Positions 38,581-50,871 of a DNA stretch of 64,000 nt are shown piece after piece; the stretch's first letter is position 1, and each line of letters opens with the position of its first letter. The stretch lies in assembly GCA_037954015.1 (NCBI GenBank), contig CM075688.1, positions 99,214,749-99,278,748 of the forward strand, written 5' to 3'. Under the pieces are notes generated by a model, which did no database searches, was not told the DNA's origin, and saw only the letters and a list, made by a program, of their open reading frames with translations. Made by a program: the position numbers and the translations under genes. This DNA comes from Psophocarpus tetragonolobus. Taxonomy: Eukaryota > Streptophyta > Magnoliopsida > Fabales > Fabaceae.

Positions 38581-41334
38581 TTTAAGATGTGCACATGGGA
38601 AGAGTGATACAGAGATGTGTGATGGGATGGAGGACAAGTATAATTTGTGCATATTTATAGTATGAGTGAATGACACTCAATAATAGTCTTTAGTCCAATA
38701 AAAAAATTTAGTAACCCTTTTAGATTTAAGTCTTAGCCCACTAAAAGCTCCACTAAGTCACATTGAGGAGCCACAACCACCACCACGTTAAGCCCAAAAC
38801 GAAACCATACTTGTCAACCCCAACACCTTTATTTATTCATCTTCATGCTCATGCTGCCAAAACATTTTCGCCTCTTCACATACAATCCAAGTAATTGAAG
38901 GTAGGTCCACAATTTTCATTTTTGTTTTGTTGTACTTGTACATTAATTAATTGAGTCACCAACAACCTGCTTGGCTCAAGGAAACTTGTTCGTCTGGGTT
39001 ATAGTACTATTTTTTATAGGAGTATAATCTGTGCATATTATATTGTCTGTATTTCAATCATTGTATCTTTCATTTCAAGTAGTATTTTTTTTATCCTCTT
39101 ATTTTTATCTCAAAAATGGAAAGGATCAGTGTCAAGCTCAAGCTCAAGCTACCTTTGTACAAATGCATGCATCAACTTTTCTTGTAAATTTAATTTGGAT
39201 TATCACTTTGGTGCCCATGTCTACTATTGTCTTTTACAATCCTTGTGCTGGCTGGGGAAGAAACCAGGGGGGATTTGCTAGCACGTAATTGATTTTTGCG
39301 TGCAATATTATTATTATGGCATTATAAACAATTATTTATTAATAATTAAGCTTAAAAAACCCTTATCATGAAGTATTTTTTTCAACTATGTTTTTTTTCA
39401 TATGAAAACAAAACATTATTATTTGATAACATATGTGACATAAGAGGCATTAGCATATTATAATACTTGATATAATTATATCTTTTAAGCATTTAATTTT
39501 ATATTTGATCTTGAATTCATATAGATCTCATATATTATTTTAAAAAATTAGTTTGTAAAACATGGGAAATAAATCTTTTCTAGTATTGGAAAGATTCATA
39601 CCGTGAGAGAGAAAAAGACACCATTTTCATGTGAAACCCACCAACATAGAGGATCTCACATGAAATCTGTCTTTTTTTTTTCTATTGAACCTTTTCAGAA
39701 AAGGAACTAAATACTCAATTTTAAGATATTAGAGAGAGACTCGTATAATGATTGTAACTTCTAAAAGTACATGTTCCTTCAAAAAAGTCAAGTAAAACTT
39801 TGACTAACATATTATATAAATTAATAAAAAGTTAAAAACTATTAATTCCATCTAAAAAAGTTAATTAAAAATATAAACAACATAACTGTAAGCACTTAAA
39901 AACAGTTGAGTAAGTACCGATTAAAGTTTAATGTGGTAGTGACGTGCCGTTTGAAAATTGAAATAATATATCAATCCATATTGCACGTCAAAAACCTTAT
40001 ACTACTTATGTATTATTTTTTATTTAAATGATAAGTAATATATAGTTCATGGATTTTTCTATAAAGGTACATATCAATTTTTTATTACTACCTGTATTTA
40101 GATTATTTTGCCATCAAATCAATGTTGGTTTATTCCTATAAATGAACTAAAAATGGCTGCTGGCACTGGACATTCGCTGTAGCAACAAAGTAATGGAAGT
40201 CAAAACAATGGGGGAAAAGAAAGAAACTTTATCGGGCCTATGCATGTGCATTGTTCAATTTGGGAAACAAAGAAACATAAGGGATATCTATCGTGTTAAT
40301 GAAGCTCACTTCAACTTCAAGAACTACAATTGCTACTATCCTCGCTTTAGTCTTTAATTAAGAAAAATTGACAACATCAAATTCAAAAGTTCTAGCAAGT
40401 ATGTTATTAAAGTAATCTTGTTAATTCAGTAAATTTTCTTTATTAAAGTAATCTTGTTAATTAAATAAATATATTTCTCACTTATGTTATAATAAAAACA
40501 TTCAAACATAAATCACATTATTTTAAAATTGATTGATTTTCTTTTAAATACACACCATGTTTATGTGCACATACCAACAAATCCACGTTTTCAATTTCAT
40601 ACACATGCTAACAAGGCAAATTCTATCCAATAAGGCACACACTTCATCTAAATTCACATTTTTCCTATGTAATACATAGGTCTCAATTGAATTAAAAGTT
40701 ACAATAGATTTCTTTTTATTAACTCTAATTGAGTTAACTCAACTTAACTTCTTAGTTATTATCCAATCACATCCTTCACCCTAAAGCCTAGAACCTAGAC
40801 AACTTTTTTTGTAACAGTTGGTTTCACTTCCATACACCCTTACTCATGCTGGTCTTTTCATCTTATCAAATACTAAAGGATGTGACTGACATTTAAGTAT
40901 CGTTGCACACTGCCACGTCTACACTATGTAAATTGTAATATACAATAATTCAAACTACTTTATGCCATATGTACCGAATATGCAACCAGAAACTTGAAAT
41001 TCAAATGGTAAATATATTTAGATCTACCCCCTTCAAATTTTAACATATTCGTACACTAAAGACTTTGTTAAAACAGGGAACTTCTAGCACAAATAATACT
41101 ACATAAGGAAAGAATTACTACATGTTCAAAGGGATTGTAAGCTTGTGGAAGCCAGCCGTTGTCCGATGGTAATTTCATAGAGTAGACAAATTATGTTTCT
41201 CTCACATCTATTCAAATTTCAAACTCCATAGCTGCTCAATATATCAAAGGAAACAATAAAACTAGTCAAAGATTCAGCAGCATTCATAAACTCTACGGTG
41301 CTCTTAATTACTAACAAGATATATTAAAGAGTTT
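38581..41334. other. Intergenic, no gene seen
   Basis: No coding remnant. The 85-residue frame at 39031 has a tandem QAQAQA stretch from a ctcaag repeat (39130-39150) but no other gene character. A short duplication with ttattaaagtaatcttgttaatt occurs twice at about 40400-40465. Confidence 0.45.
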
Positions 41335-41507
41335 AACACCTATACATTGTCAATATAAAAGAGTTTTTACATTGACGGTTAATCACAACCTTTCATTTAT
41401 ATGACTTTTAAAGTATTAATGATTAAAGTTAACAAACTTATCACATATAAAAGGTTATGATTAACTGTCAGTGTAAAACTTTTTATATTACTGATGTATA
41501 AGTGTTT
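41335..41507. mobile_element. MITE, about 173 bp, same family as 2673-2836
   Basis: The ends aacacctatacattg and, on the minus strand, aacacttatacatcag pair with each other. The pairing continues over about 65 bases through tttttacattgacggttaatcacaacct and its inverse. The core matches the element at 2673-2836. It lies about 410 bp beyond the 3' end of the PPR gene. No coding content. Confidence 0.65.
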
Positions 41508-41920
41508 TTCTCTATATTAAATGCAGATCATAAATAACAGGACCTATGTATTACATAGAAATTTGAAGAAATCCTCGACCATTAATAAACATTTATATTA
41601 GTTCCTCATATCTGATGGATATGAAATTGGATAAGAATCCTTCTCTTTTTGTATCAGCAACCTCCCATTTTCTAGTAGCTGATGAAAAACAGGCATTCCC
41701 TTATTTCCACTTTGCAGTTTCAAACAAATTATTCTAAAGCTCATACAGTAGTAAGTAATAACTGTATGTTTAAAGCAGAACTAGTAAGGAGTATACCTGA
41801 ACAATTTGCAAAATCTGATTGCATGATGATTCTCAAAAAACATATCATACACACTAAAAGATCAGCATTTCATCTTTAAAATTAGCAAAATAATCCAAGT
41901 GAATTTTGAAACTTCTTTAG

Positions 41921-44017
41921 CTATCTTATAACACCGCTGCATCCAGGCATTCTCTCCATTCCCTGATTCCGAATGACTCTTCTAACCAATGACACATCCT
42001 CCCACCTTCCCACATCGGCATATATGTTTGATAGGAGAACTTTACCTCCACCGTGTGATGGTGCCAACCCTGCTAAACCCTCTGCAGCCCTCTCTCCTAT
42101 ATTGACATTTCCATGAGTTCTACATGCTGCTAATAAAGTTCCCCATATCACAATGTCGGCCGACATTGGCATGCTCCTTATCATTTCCTCGGCTTCTTCT
42201 AATAGCCCGGATCTGCCCAAAAGATCAACCATACAACCGTAATGCTTGATATCTGGTTCCACATTATATGCACTCTTCATGATTCTAAATATTCTTCGCC
42301 CAGGCTCCACCAGCCCAGCATGGCAACAAGCACTAAGAACTCCAACAAATGTAATTGGATTGGGTTTAATATTATACCTCGGCATATCAGAAAAAACCTC
42401 TAGGCACATAGTTGCATGTCCATGTGAGGCTAACCCACATATAATTGCATTCCATGGGGATACAGAGAAGGTTTTGTCTCGAATGTGATTAAAATATTGT
42501 AAGGCACTGTTGATGCTCCCACATTTTGCATACATATCAATTAGAGCTGCACGTAAATTGTCATTCAACGGAATGGATTCATTACATATGTATTCATGGG
42601 CCCATCTTCCTTCCTTCAATGTGCCTAAACTGGCAATTGCAGAGAATACACTCACCATCGTAACTTCATTTGGTTTGATCCCACTGCCTACCATTTTATG
42701 GAAGAGTTCAAGGGCCATTTTGGACTGGTCGGTTTGTGCGTAGCCAGAAATCATGGTACTCCACGAAAACACATCTCTTTCAGGCATCTCATCAAAGATT
42801 TGCCTTGCCTGGTCTATCATTCCATTTTTTATGAATCCAGAAACAAGAGCATTCCACGATTCTAGGTGATCCTTTACACCCACTTCAAATTGCAAACAAG
42901 CAAGTTCCATCATCCCACAAGCTGCATAAAAATGAATGATAGTAGTCTGTATAAAATTGTAACAGTCAAACCCTTTCTTAACAACCATTCCATGGAATTG
43001 CCGACCATCACCAATGGCATTCAGACGACCACATGCTGAAACCAAATTCACAACCAGGACTTCATTAGGTGCAAGCCCACTTCGTAGCATTGCACGATGC
43101 ATGACCAAAGCTTCATGCAAACAATTCATTAGGATATAACCATCAATCATTGTGCCCCAAGAAATCACATCCTTATCAGGAATTCTCTCAAACCACTCCC
43201 TGGCCGTGTCAACAAGGCCTGCCTTTGCATATCCATTTAACATTACATTCCATGATACCAAATTCACTTCAGGCGTCCTGTCAAACAACCTCTTTGCTTC
43301 ATCTACACCTGAACAAAGACAGTATGCCCGCATCAAATTTGTCGAAACAAGAACCAACCCTTCAACGAACAACTTGATAGCCAAGGCATGAATCATTCGA
43401 CAGTTCAAAATTTCACCAAAATGTGAGCAAGCATATATCACATTCACCAAAGTCAAATCATTAGGGACCACCCCATCAGACCTCATCTCCTTGAAAAGCT
43501 CAAGAGCTTCACGAAAGCATTCATTTTGGACCAGACCCATTATCATGGTTGTGTAGGAGACACAACATTTTCCAGGCATTATGTCAAACAGTTTACGGGC
43601 ATTGTATAATTGACCAGCTTTAACATACCCAGAAACCATAATGTTACAAGAAACATGGTCCAACGTGGGGCAAGCCTCAAACAGCAACTGGGCATCATTA
43701 ATTGAACCACGTTTTGCGTACATGTTGATCAAGCTGTTCTGTATGAAGGTGTTGAGGTGGAGTCCGAGTTTCAATGCCAGAGAATGGAGTTGGCGGCCCT
43801 GAGAGTAGGAGGAACAGTATTTGAATGCGGAAACCAATGCAAGTTCGCACTCGTAGTGGTTTTGGTGAAGCCTCGCATTGCAGAAAATGCGAATGAAGTG
43901 TTGTGGGTCTTGCACGTGTGGAGGGGCTTTGGTGGAAAGCCATCTTGATGATAGAGCAAAGGGTAGAGATCGGAACAATGATTTGACTCTGAGACTCGAG
44001 GAAATGAACACCAACAT
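41921..44017 (-). CDS. PPR-E pentatricopeptide repeat protein, probable mitochondrial RNA editing factor
   Basis: Intact intronless gene, 698 residues. Residues 1 to about 35 are basic and Ser/Leu-rich without acids (LRVKSLFRSLPFALSSRWLS), a typical mitochondrial presequence. A PLS-type tandem of PPR motifs runs from about residue 55 to 590, with recognisable signatures such as NSLINMYAKRGSINDAQLLF, SWNVMLNGYAKAGLVDTA and TFVGVLSACCHAGLVEPGRR. The C-terminus is an E domain (MVDLLGRSGLLEEAEEMI, then IVIWGTLLAACRTHGNVN) ending MERMPGCSGVIR, with no DYW deaminase. Such proteins bind one RNA site through the repeats and recruit a deaminase in trans. The sequence most resembles the Arabidopsis At5g19020 (MEF18) group, recognised from memory and not aligned. 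A Mutator-like element begins 272 bp upstream of the start codon and may lie in the promoter. Confidence 0.92.
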   Translation of the reverse strand: MLVFISSSLRVKSLFRSLPFALSSRWLSTKAPPHVQDPQHFIRIFCNARLHQNHYECELALVSAFKYCSSYSQGRQLHSLALKLGLHLNTFIQNSLINMYAKRGSINDAQLLFEACPTLDHVSCNIMVSGYVKAGQLYNARKLFDIMPGKCCVSYTTMIMGLVQNECFREALELFKEMRSDGVVPNDLTLVNVIYACSHFGEILNCRMIHALAIKLFVEGLVLVSTNLMRAYCLCSGVDEAKRLFDRTPEVNLVSWNVMLNGYAKAGLVDTAREWFERIPDKDVISWGTMIDGYILMNCLHEALVMHRAMLRSGLAPNEVLVVNLVSACGRLNAIGDGRQFHGMVVKKGFDCYNFIQTTIIHFYAACGMMELACLQFEVGVKDHLESWNALVSGFIKNGMIDQARQIFDEMPERDVFSWSTMISGYAQTDQSKMALELFHKMVGSGIKPNEVTMVSVFSAIASLGTLKEGRWAHEYICNESIPLNDNLRAALIDMYAKCGSINSALQYFNHIRDKTFSVSPWNAIICGLASHGHATMCLEVFSDMPRYNIKPNPITFVGVLSACCHAGLVEPGRRIFRIMKSAYNVEPDIKHYGCMVDLLGRSGLLEEAEEMIRSMPMSADIVIWGTLLAACRTHGNVNIGERAAEGLAGLAPSHGGGKVLLSNIYADVGRWEDVSLVRRVIRNQGMERMPGCSGVIR

Positions 44018-44160
44018 GAGACGCGACCATTACACTCAAAATTCGATCTTTCTCTGCTATGGATACGCTGAAAATCCTATTTGTTTTTATTTTGCTATTT
44101 TTAAAAAAAAAAAAAAAAGACAAAGAGAATCTATAGAAAACTAAATGACAGTGAAACCAA

Positions 44161-44297
44161 AAGTTTTTATTTTGCTAAATTACTTTCTAAATCACTAAAT
44201 ATTTGAAGGAAAATCATGGGTGAAAATCAAACCATTCCCAAGAGTTTTTATTTTGCTAAATTACTTTGTAAATCACTAAATATTTGAAGGAAAATGA
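44161..44297. repeat. Direct repeat across the left border of the Mutator-like element
   Basis: About 57 bases (agtttttattttgctaaatt ... aaatatttgaaggaaaat) occur at 44161-44217 and again at 44241-44297. The second copy contains the target duplication and the first bases of the element's terminal repeat. The similarity resumes after a 10-12 base gap with gtgaaa(a/g)tcaaacca, so a short tandem duplication seems to have happened across the border after insertion. Confidence 0.7.
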
Positions 44298-47200
44298 TAA
44301 ATGTATCACAAGTGAAAGTCAAACCACCTGTGAACACCTGTTAACATAGTATATTAAACTGTTTTTATTTAAAAATTAAAAAATAAGAATTAAAAAAACA
44401 TGAAAGCTTCCTAACTCCTGTTTCTTCTTTCACCTTTGTTGTCTAACCCTTTTTCTTCGCAACAAAGTGTTTGTTTTTCTTCTTCGTTTGTCGTTATTGC
44501 CTAACCTTTATTCTTCTTCGCAACAAAACGCCCGTTCTTCTTCTTTTTCGTTTGTCGCTGTTGCCTAACCCTTGTTCGGTACCCTGCCTAACACCGCAAC
44601 CTTGCGAACTGAGTTTGCTTCTTCTTCCTCCTAATACCCGTCACTTACCATCGATCCGAGTTTGCTTATCCTTCTTGGTAAGACCGCTTTGCTTTGCTTC
44701 TTCTTACTCCGAACACCCTTCGTTTTGCTTCTTCTTCCTCCTAACACTTGCCCCTTTGCTTCTTCATCCTAAACAAGATACTGAAGTTCTCCTCTTCTGC
44801 TTCATCTACCACTGCAAAAGTTTGCTTCTTCTTCCTCTTAACACCGCTAGCGGTACATTTATCATTTTTCATATGTTTATTTATCTGCTGAGAGTGTCTG
44901 TATGTTTTGTGTAAAGGATGAGAGATGTATATATCTATATAGGTTACATTTATACATTTTCGATTCGTCAAGGATTAAATGAAGACATTGTTTATGTGGT
45001 GAAAGAGCTTACATATACACATCAACTCGTGAAAACAATCAAGGAAAGGTTTTTTGGAGATGCTCTAATTGGAAGGTATGTTTTTTTTTTTTCATTTTAT
45101 GGGTGAAAAATTTAGTAATTAATATGACATGTTTTTGTAGGGCCAAAACTTATGCAATTAATATTAGATGGATGGATGAAGATGTATATGATGGTTCAGA
45201 ACAAGAGAGTATGGATGAGACTAAGCAACAACTACAGGAGCCAGTGGAGAACATATTGAAGTTACAAAAGAAACTTGATTTGGAGAGGAAAAAATGATAC
45301 ATTATATATTATCTTTTGGTTAATGATAAACGTACAAAAGAGGCAATAAAGAACCAACTATGCTTCTATTCAGCTAATTTGCTTACTACTGAACTATGTT
45401 TAGTTCACTTGAGAAAACATGGTGTATAAAATTATTTTGGGGCAACAAGGGCAAATTTCTTACAAATTTCAAAGTCATTATTCAGTGGTTAGTTCTGAAC
45501 AAAATAAGTGGTTAACTCCACATACCATGTGATTAAGTATATTTTTATGAAAATTTACTCCACACGGGGTCAAATCACTTTCAGCGAACTTGCTTACTAC
45601 TCAACTATACTCCATTCACTTCAGAAAACATGGTGTCTAAAATTATTTAGGTCAAGAAGGACAAATTTCTTACAAATTTCAGAGTGACCGTTAAGTTGTT
45701 AATTCTTAACAAAATAAGTGGTTAACTCTACATACCATGTGATTAACTGTAGTTTTTTGAAAATTTACTCCACACAAGGCCAAATCATTTTTCAACCAAC
45801 TTGATTACCACTCAACTATACTTGGTTCACTTGACGAAACATGATGTCTAAAATTATTTGGGTCAACAAGGACAAATCTCTTACAAATTTCAGAGTGATT
45901 ATTAAGTAGTTAATCCTTAACAAAATAAGTGGTTAACTCCACATAACTTGTGGTTAACTGCAATTTTGTGATAATTTTCTCCACAAGAGGTGAAATCATT
46001 TTCGGCCAACTTGTTTACCACTCAACTATACTTAGTTCACTTGAGAACACATTGTGTCTAAAATTATTTTGGCTAACAAGGAAAAATCTCTTGCAAATTT
46101 TAGAGTCAATGTTGAATGGTTAATACTAAACAAAATAAGTGGTTAACTCCTCATAACATGTGATTAACTACAGTATTACCAAATCACTTCCCACCTTGCT
46201 TCCACCCACACTTGTACTACTTTCTTCTTTATAGGTTTTATACCGATTTATTTCATCAATAATGACAATTCAATTGTATCAACATTGTAACGTATTGATA
46301 CGACCTTGTAAGTTAAAATATTATATGGGAACCAACATAACTTAATTATTACTATCACTATTGAAATGAAGTTGTAAGGTAAAATATTAAATGCAAAGTA
46401 CAATACGAATTTTGCACAATTGAATCCTCCACTATTGCTTTTTAACCCCAATTATGCCCACAATGAGTAAACCAAATAAATCTACAGACAATTGACAATG
46501 GGTACATTGCAATGAAATAGGTCCTTCATTACATTCCATAACACAATATCACAATATTACAAAACAATGTAGCTATCCTCAAATGGATGTTCTACTTCAT
46601 TCGAAAATACAACTCTCAAACTAACATATCCTACTACTTACCTTCTAAATTTAAACTCCTCACAACTAACACCTCTTTCCTTAATTCCTATTATGAACAT
46701 AAACAAAACAATGCACATAATTATAGTGGTTGTCCAACATATAACCAAAAAATAATACATAATGTATCCTTTCTTCATCTCCAAATCAAGGTTCTTTTGT
46801 AACTTCAATATGCTATCCATTGCCTCTTATAATTGTTGCTCAATCTCATCCTTACTCTCTTGTTCTGAACCATCATATGCATATTCATCCATCCATCTAA
46901 AACAATTGCATGAGTTTTGGCACTACAAAAACATGTCATATTAATTACTGAAGTTTTCACCTAAGATTACAAACCAAACAAATTTTGTAAAATAAAATGC
47001 AAAAAAAAAAACCATACATTCCAATTAAGGCATCTCCAAAAACCCCTTCATCGATTATATTTGCAGTTTATGTATATATGTAAGCTCTTTTACCATATAA
47101 ATATTATGTCTCCATCTAATCCTTAACGAATCGAAAATGTATAAATGTAACAATATATAGATATATACATTTCTCATCCTTTACACAAAACATACAGGCA

Positions 47201-47815
47201 CTCTCAGTAGATAAATAAACATATGGAAAATGATAAACGTACTGTTAGTGGTGTTAGGAGGAAGAAGAAGCAAACTTTTGCAGTGGTAGACGAGGCAGAA
47301 GAAGAGAACTTCAATACTCTATTCAGGATGAAGAAGCAAAAGGGCGGGTATTAGGAGGAAGAAGAAGCAAAACAACAGGTGTTAGGAGTAACAAGAAGTA
47401 AAGCGAAGCGGTCTTGCCATGAAGAATAAGCAAACTTGATTTGGCAGTAAGTGGTAGGTATTAGGAGGAAGAAGAAACAAACTCGATTTGCAAGGTTGCG
47501 ATGTTAGGCAGGGTACCAAACAAAGGTGCTTTATTGTAAAGAAGAAGAAGAAGAACGAGTGCTTTGTTGCGAAGAAGAAGAAGGGTTAGGCAGTAGCAGC
47601 GAATGAAGAAGAAAAAGAACGAAAGCTTTGTCGCGAAGAAGAAGAAGGGTTAGGCTGCAACAAAGAAAGAAGAAGAAGAACGAGAGCTAAGAAATGTTAA
47701 TTTTTTTTATAATTTTTATTTTTTTAATTTTCAAATAAAAAACAGTTTAATGTGTCATGTCATGATGTGTTTACTAGTCGTTTACCTCTCACTAATGGTA
47801 CGTTTATCATTTTCC
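44289..47815. mobile_element. Mutator-like element with inverted arms of about 1 kb
   Basis: The ends are inverted copies starting GGAAAATGATAAATGTA (44289) and, on the minus strand from 47815, GGAAAATGATAAACGTA. Flanks are atatttgaa (44280-44288) and atatttcaa (47816-47824), a 9-bp target duplication with one mismatch, as expected for Mutator. The arms run to about 45327 and back from about 46736. Each arm has a CTT/GAA-rich block repeated several times, then an open frame with a GT..AG-like interruption. The left-arm frame at about 45139-45297 ends KLQKKLDLERKK, and the right arm has its inverse. I recognise neither this peptide nor any transposase (no MULE domain), so the element is non-autonomous and may carry captured gene sequence. 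Inverted copies of the terminal motif also lie inside each arm (44855-44870 and 47225-47240), making each outer 590 bp look like a small element itself. Confidence 0.75.
45350..46190. repeat. Tandem array, about 4 copies of a ~210-bp unit
   Basis: The block aataagtggttaactcc recurs with gttaact starting at 45511, 45721, 45932 and 46142, a period of 210-211 bp. Each unit also contains ctactcaactata...ttcactt and gtctaaaattatttgg...aacaagg. The copies are diverged but share the same order of blocks. The array fills most of the central loop of the Mutator-like element and has no open frame running through it. The first unit is incomplete at its left end. Confidence 0.85.
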
Positions 47816-47824
47816 ATATTTCAA

Positions 47825-48639
47825 TTGGTATCATATCATGGTTTAAATTTTGTGAATAAAGGTTTATAAAGATTTTTAAAAAAATTCTTACTGAATGAAA
47901 TAATTGCTAAGACAATTAATTTTTATCAGATTATAAAAATTAAACAAATTATATAATTTATTTGATAAATGACTTTTATGTTTGAACAAAATAAATAACA
48001 TATACACTTACCACGTAAAGTCATTCAAACACAAATTACAATATAGATAAAATGTATTTATTTTGATAATAAGTATTAAAAAAAAAAACAAAAGCTGACG
48101 AACGGGGACGTTAAATAAGAATGAAATTTTGTGTGAAATTATCGTATATTTATTATGTATCATTTTATGTGATTAAAAGAAATATTTAATTGTTTTCTTC
48201 TCTCATAATAATTCATGTTTTACCACCTACCTCGTTGTCGCTACCACATGAATATTTTCTTAAAATCTAATGATTGTAATGAGTAATTAATTTTAACCAT
48301 TAGATTTGAAAAAAATGAATGGTTAGAATAAAAAGTACGTCTTTTAAACTGATATTTCTTCATATATATATATATATATTGAATATGGTGTAAATAACAA
48401 CCAAATAAAAATAAATAAATAAATAAATAACCTACATTTGATAAGTGTCTATTTTATGTAAAAATCTATATCTTTATGACACTTATTTGACAAAAAATTA
48501 AAGAAAATATTGTGTATAATCCAACTTCATTATAAAAATCTAAAAAGATTTGATAAGTTTGTTTTGAAAAAAAGTATTGAATTTGTGGATTTAACCTTTA
48601 ACTTGTTGTGTTTATGAAAAGATTGGATCTTACTTTAGA
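47825..48639. other. Intergenic, no gene seen
   Basis: AT-rich sequence with a short (TA)n run at about 48363-48380 and an (AAAT)n run near 48409-48430. No coding remnant. Confidence 0.45.
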
Positions 48640-49617
48640 ACAAGCATAACAATGAACAAAAAGGATAAAAATATGTTTAAAGCCAGGATTCCATTTAGCA
48701 GATTCAAATCTGCTCAGTGAAATTGCACTAAAAATTGCAGAGGAAATTCAATGAGTTAAATGTGATTCGCTCAGCAAAAATTAAGCTTACTGCATCATCA
48801 AGAATCCTTTTTCGCTGAGCAAAGGATTTTCGCAACACGATGAGACTAGAATTTTGCCTATAAAAGGAGAAGCAATCTAAGGGGAATGGGACATCCCACA
48901 ATCCCATATTCCACTCTTCTATTCTCTTTTTCCCCCACTTCTAGTTAAGCAATATTATGAGGGGATGAGACTGATCAATACTCTGTAATCTACTTTCACT
49001 TGTATTTAAGTTTCATTTATCTATTTTGAATCTTCTTTATATTTAATGTTCATTATTTGTTTGATCAACTTATAATGTGATCTATTTAATTTCTGATATT
49101 GAAAGATTTTCATGAAATTAAAGAACCGAAAAAATTCATCATATAGTGATTACGTTTAGAAATAAGGTAGAATCTGTATGTCTAATTAGATAATTATTTT
49201 AAGCTGATCAAATTATTGAGATTATTCTTGCTAAGAAATTAAGAGAAGATTTCAATAATTTAGTTCTCGATTGCTAAGGAATTATGATAGAGAAACTTTT
49301 AACAATTCAGAACTAGATAAAAGAATTTATATAAAAGTTAAGTAATTACAGGTATTGTGAAGTAAATCAAACTCCTAATCATCTTGTACTATTATAAAGA
49401 TTCATTAAAAATCACAAAAATATAATTTATTTTTCAACCCAATTTAGTTTTCTTTACTTAAATATAAATTCTCGAACAAAGACTTTTATAAAGGAATGAT
49501 TGAAATTCTAAAACTATCTTCCAAGTATTTGAGGAGATGACCTAGTTTTATCAGTTTATGCTACAATACGACTTAAGCACTTGTTAGAAGTAGAGTAGCT
49601 AATTAAAGCTCTCAACA
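48640..49617 (+). repeat. Possible LTR-retrotransposon LTR/leader fragment
   Basis: The block has more balanced composition, repeated cgctgagc-like words (about 48770-48830), and a TATA-like tgcctataaaaggaga (48854-48869) followed by pyrimidine-rich sequence. This is the usual organisation of a plant LTR promoter. I cannot find a second LTR, a primer site or coding sequence, so this is only a suggestion. Confidence 0.3.
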
Positions 49618-49619
49618 AT

Positions 49620-49882
49620 ATTCTAACCAACTTTCTTAGCTCAATCCACCATATAAGTTCATTTGTCTTAGAATAAGTCTCTCCTTTACTCTACCACTCA
49701 AAATCATATTAGCCCAAATACTGTACACATATTGAACATGTATAAATAACAATAAGATAAAAATCAATAAATAACTTATATCCTAACCAACTTTCTTAGC
49801 TCAATCCACAATATTAATTCACTTGTCTTACAATAAGTCTCTCCCTTACTTTGTCACTCAAAATCATATTAACCCAATATTT
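49620..49882. repeat. Direct duplication of about 100 bp
   Basis: The sequence from ctaaccaactttcttagctc to aaaatcatatta occurs at about 49621-49713 and again at about 49784-49876, 163 bp apart. Only a handful of substitutions separate the copies, so the duplication is fairly recent. It has no coding content and belongs to no element I can define. Confidence 0.75.
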
Positions 49883-50335
49883 ATTATTTTATTTTCTATG
49901 TTTATAAAAAAATAAAATAAATCTAAAAATTTTTCTTTGTAATTTGTGAATCCAATATGATCTAATCAATCCTTAGTCAAATTGTATCATTATTGTTTTT
50001 TACAAATTCAATCCGATTAAAATTGATCGAATCAAATTTTATTTTATCTCAGATCCGATCTAATTCTATATATGAACACGCTACTATATTTTGTTTAAGA
50101 TTTTAATGTGTTTTGATATGTTATTATATAATTGATACTTATTTTCATAGTTAATAAAAATTATCTTCAGCAAAGTTAAAAATTACATTGGTGTAATTTA
50201 ATCTCCCTTTTAATGACAACAAGAAAGTTGAAACTCAGATTTTTATACTACTAGACCAATCCTAATGACTCAAGTGAATAAACATACATCAACCTAGAAA
50301 TCATGGTATTAAGTTACTTTAAAATGCTATTTTTA

Positions 50336-50871
50336 AGGGTGGTAAAATAGATGGTTAATCCATCCTAACCCACCTCATCTTTGACCTCCCCCTTCCCCCA
50401 AAATAGGTTGGGCATACCAATTCACTGTAGTTAGGATGAGCCAAATAGTTTGACATGTCCCACCATTAGGTAGACTAGTGGAATGACATGTTAAGTTTGA
50501 GAATTTTTTTAAAAATAATATAAAATTTAATTTTAACAATACATTTGTATTTTCTCAATAAAATAACAATTTTACAAAAATAAATGGGAAAACCACAAAA
50601 AATAAATCTTACATCATTAGTTTTATTTTTTTGACACCATGATTTTACAAAAAATAAATAACAAAGTCATGACATATTTGATTTTATTTTCTTAACAAAG
50701 TCATTTTAGAAATTCTACTTAATAACTTGTTTTATATTTTAATTATTATAATTATTTTATTAATTATATAAATATTCCACATATATAAACCTGCCAAATT
50801 GGTGGGCAAGGTGAGACAGACCAAAGTTGGTTGATAGGTTCAATCATCCATCTACCTCATTTTACCATCCT
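50336..50871. mobile_element. Probable short hAT element, 536 bp
   Basis: The left end agggtggtaaaatagatgg and the right end on the minus strand, aggatggtaaaatgaggtag, are similar inverted termini. The flanks tattttta (50328-50335) and aatttttt (50872-50879) agree at 6 of 8 positions, though both are T-rich, so this is weak. The interior has the AT-rich centre and ggtgggc/ttggttga subterminal words of hAT elements. No transposase. Confidence 0.5.

Noticed and set aside
42246..42743. Plus-strand frames of 80 and 77 residues
   Set aside because: They are antisense shadows of the PPR gene.
44471..44971. Open frames of 147 and 76 residues in the left arm of the Mutator-like element
   Set aside because: They consist of CTT/GAA-rich repeat sequence and have no protein-like features.
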